From: DASRFA01 sp035651755
GTDB lineage: Bacteria; Desulfobacterota; Binatia; UBA12015
Direction: 5' to 3'
DNA length: 64,000 nt
Assembly (NCBI GenBank): GCA_035651755.1
Contig: DASRFA010000043.1
Location: forward strand, 124,001 to 188,000
Each line of letters starts with the position of its first letter. Positions within the stretch are counted from its first letter, which is position 1. Positions 62,607 to 64,000 of this stretch are shown one piece after another. The notes under the pieces were generated by a model that worked only from the letters and a program-made list of their open reading frames with translations, made no database searches and was not told where the DNA came from. The translations under genes and the position numbers were made by a program.

Positions 62607-63962
62607 TCACGCGGCGTCGCGCGCAGCCGGCGTGCGGGTCGCGCCGGCGTGCGCCGCGTTCCCGCCGGTCGGACCGGGAAGCGACAGCACCGCGGTCGTT
62701 CCGCCTTGCGGTGGAGAGGCGATCTGGATCGCGCCGCCGATGCGCTCGAGCACGTCGCGCGCGAGGAAGAGCCCGAGACCCATGCCCTTCCCGGTCGGCT
62801 TGGTCGTGAAGAAGGGCTCGAAGGCGCGCGCGAGGACGGCGGGCTCCATGCCGGCGCCGCGATCGCTCACGGCGATCCGCCAGCGCGCGCCCTCGCACGT
62901 CGCCCGGACGTCGACACGGCCGTCGGGGGGCGACGCCTGGAGCGCATTCTTGACGACGGCGCGGAGCGCCTGCGCGACCGCGCGCGGCGGCACGACGACC
63001 TCCACGGACGGCGGCCCGTCGACCGCGACCGCGACCCGGCGCGCGTCCGCGAGCCCGTCGAGCGCGCGCTCGACGAGCGCCGCCACGCCGACCGCCGCGA
63101 AGTCCTCCCCGGTGCTCTCGCCGGCGTCCGCCGCCATCTGGATCAGGATCGTCCGGCAGCGCTCGACCTGCTCGCGGATGAGGCGAACGTCCGCGGCCGC
63201 ATCCGCCGACAGGCGCGCGAGCTCGCGCTCGAGCTCGCGCGCGACGACGGCGATCGTCGAGAGCGGCGTCGAGAGCTCGTGGGCGGCGCCCGCGGCCAGG
63301 GTCGCGAGCGACGCGAGTCGCTCGGCGCGCGCCGCCGCCGCGCGCGCTTCCGCGAGCTCGCGCTCGCGGCCGGCGAGCGCTCGGCTCACGCGCTGCACGA
63401 AGTACACGATGAAGGTCGCGGCGACGCCGAACGCGACCCACATGCCCTCGAGGTGGAGCCGCAGGTCCCCGCCGTGCCCCATCGCGTGCCCGCCGAGGTC
63501 CGACGGCAATCCCTCGACCGGGCGAAGGAAGAGCGCGCCGAAGCACGCGAGCGCGAGCGCCACGAGCGACCACGTCCAGGCCGGAGGCAGCACGACCGCC
63601 GCGAGCGCGATGTTGACGAGATAGAGCGAGGTGAACGGGTTCGACGCTCCGCCCGAGACCTCGAAGAGCCCGGTCAGCAGCAGCACGTCGAGCGCCATGA
63701 CGCCCGCGACGACCGCGTCCGGAACGCGGCGCGCGCGGCGCAGCCACGCCGCGCACGCGAGGTTGCTCGCCGCCTCGACTGCGACGAGCAAGTGCAGCGG
63801 CACGAGCGCGAGCTCGACGGCGAGCCAGAGGCTCGCGATCCAGATCGTCGCGAGCTGGCCGGCGATCGCGACCCAGCGGAGACGCACGAGCCACTGGAGG
63901 TTGATGCGCGCAGGCTCCGCGGCCGTCGCGGCGCTCGCTGCGGGAATCTCCCGGTCGGACAT
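62607..63962 (-). CDS. regB: Redox-sensing histidine kinase, RegB/PrrB family
   Basis: A 451-residue inner-membrane sensor. About six helices lie in the first 190 residues, including the ubiquinone-binding motif GGASNPF at 104-110. The phosphorylated His228 is in the H-box AAHELSTPLSTI, and the redox-box cysteine Cys269 is in REQVERCRTIL, 41 residues beyond the His, compared with 40 in RegB of Rhodobacter (His225-Cys265). The ATP-binding N, G1 and G2 boxes are VVKNALQASP, DRGAGM and GKGMGLGLFL. It should gauge the quinone pool and phosphorylate the adjacent RegA-like regulator. Confidence 0.94.
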   Translation of the reverse strand: MSDREIPAASAATAAEPARINLQWLVRLRWVAIAGQLATIWIASLWLAVELALVPLHLLVAVEAASNLACAAWLRRARRVPDAVVAGVMALDVLLLTGLFEVSGGASNPFTSLYLVNIALAAVVLPPAWTWSLVALALACFGALFLRPVEGLPSDLGGHAMGHGGDLRLHLEGMWVAFGVAATFIVYFVQRVSRALAGRERELAEARAAAARAERLASLATLAAGAAHELSTPLSTIAVVARELERELARLSADAAADVRLIREQVERCRTILIQMAADAGESTGEDFAAVGVAALVERALDGLADARRVAVAVDGPPSVEVVVPPRAVAQALRAVVKNALQASPPDGRVDVRATCEGARWRIAVSDRGAGMEPAVLARAFEPFFTTKPTGKGMGLGLFLARDVLERIGGAIQIASPPQGGTTAVLSLPGPTGGNAAHAGATRTPAARDAA

Positions 63963-64000
63963 GACGTCGAGGAGTAGCGCGCCCCGCGCTAGAAGCGCCA

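Overview
The window is a gene-dense, very GC-rich stretch of bacterial chromosome. It suggests a Gram-negative, largely respiratory, free-living bacterium: there are Sec signal peptides, lipoboxes, a beta-barrel protein and an RND efflux pump. Several products (cysteine-rich CGDG-type repeats in a beta-helix protein, SCP2-type thiolase, P450, many orphan acyl-CoA and detoxification enzymes) are common in myxobacterial, Desulfobacterota and Binatota-like genomes. Lineage cannot be fixed from the sequence alone. I saw no rRNA, tRNA, CRISPR array, transposase, integrase or phage gene.

Layout. 1-7.3 kb (+): 3' part of a heavy-metal RND pump, a His-tailed DMT transporter overlapping it, a GFA-type zinc protein, a cytoplasmic BisC-type molybdoenzyme and a ClpP with an altered catalytic triad. 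7.3-15 kb: SRPBCC protein, cytochrome P450, a tight group of membrane protein, acetyltransferase and PurN, then a HerA/DUF853 ATPase, DUF1801 protein, AlaX editing protein and an SDR oxidoreductase. 15-22.3 kb: mostly exported proteins (repeat-rich beta protein, beta-helix protein, PHP-type CehA/McbA hydrolase, DUF11 protein). 22.3-31.4 kb: phytanoyl-CoA-type dioxygenase, lipoprotein hydrolase plus DUF4105 protein, SYLF protein, cNMP-binding protein, the DUF2950/DUF3300 pair and a duplicated-domain lipoprotein. 31.5-35 kb (-): sulfotransferase, ABC-2 permease, LPG-synthase-like flippase.

35.2-43.7 kb (-) is the most coherent system: a complete bacterial V-type ATPase operon in the order B-D-I-K-E-DUF2764-A followed by a PPK2 polyphosphate kinase. 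The usual chlamydial/spirochaete/Bacteroidetes order is E-DUF2764-A-B-D-I-K, so this is the same set circularly permuted. It links membrane ion pumping, ATP and polyphosphate in one transcription unit.

44-47.3 kb (+): lipoprotein, DUF2252 protein, AI-2E family transporter. 47.3-50.6 kb is a graveyard: an SLC13-type anion permease with its middle deleted, a Dcu-type dicarboxylate transporter truncated after about 75 codons, and an ORF joining a membrane-protein start to an outer-membrane-barrel end, between intact small exported genes. 50.7-54.6 kb: thiolase-like protein, small exported proteins, GST and a VOC protein. 54.6-60.1 kb: an arylsulfatase 3' remnant, a large zinc-ribbon/adenylate-cyclase/AAA/TPR protein and an AidB-like acyl-CoA dehydrogenase. 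60.1-64 kb (-): a large membrane protein and a RegB/RegA-type redox-responsive two-component pair with the quinone motif and redox cysteine position retained.
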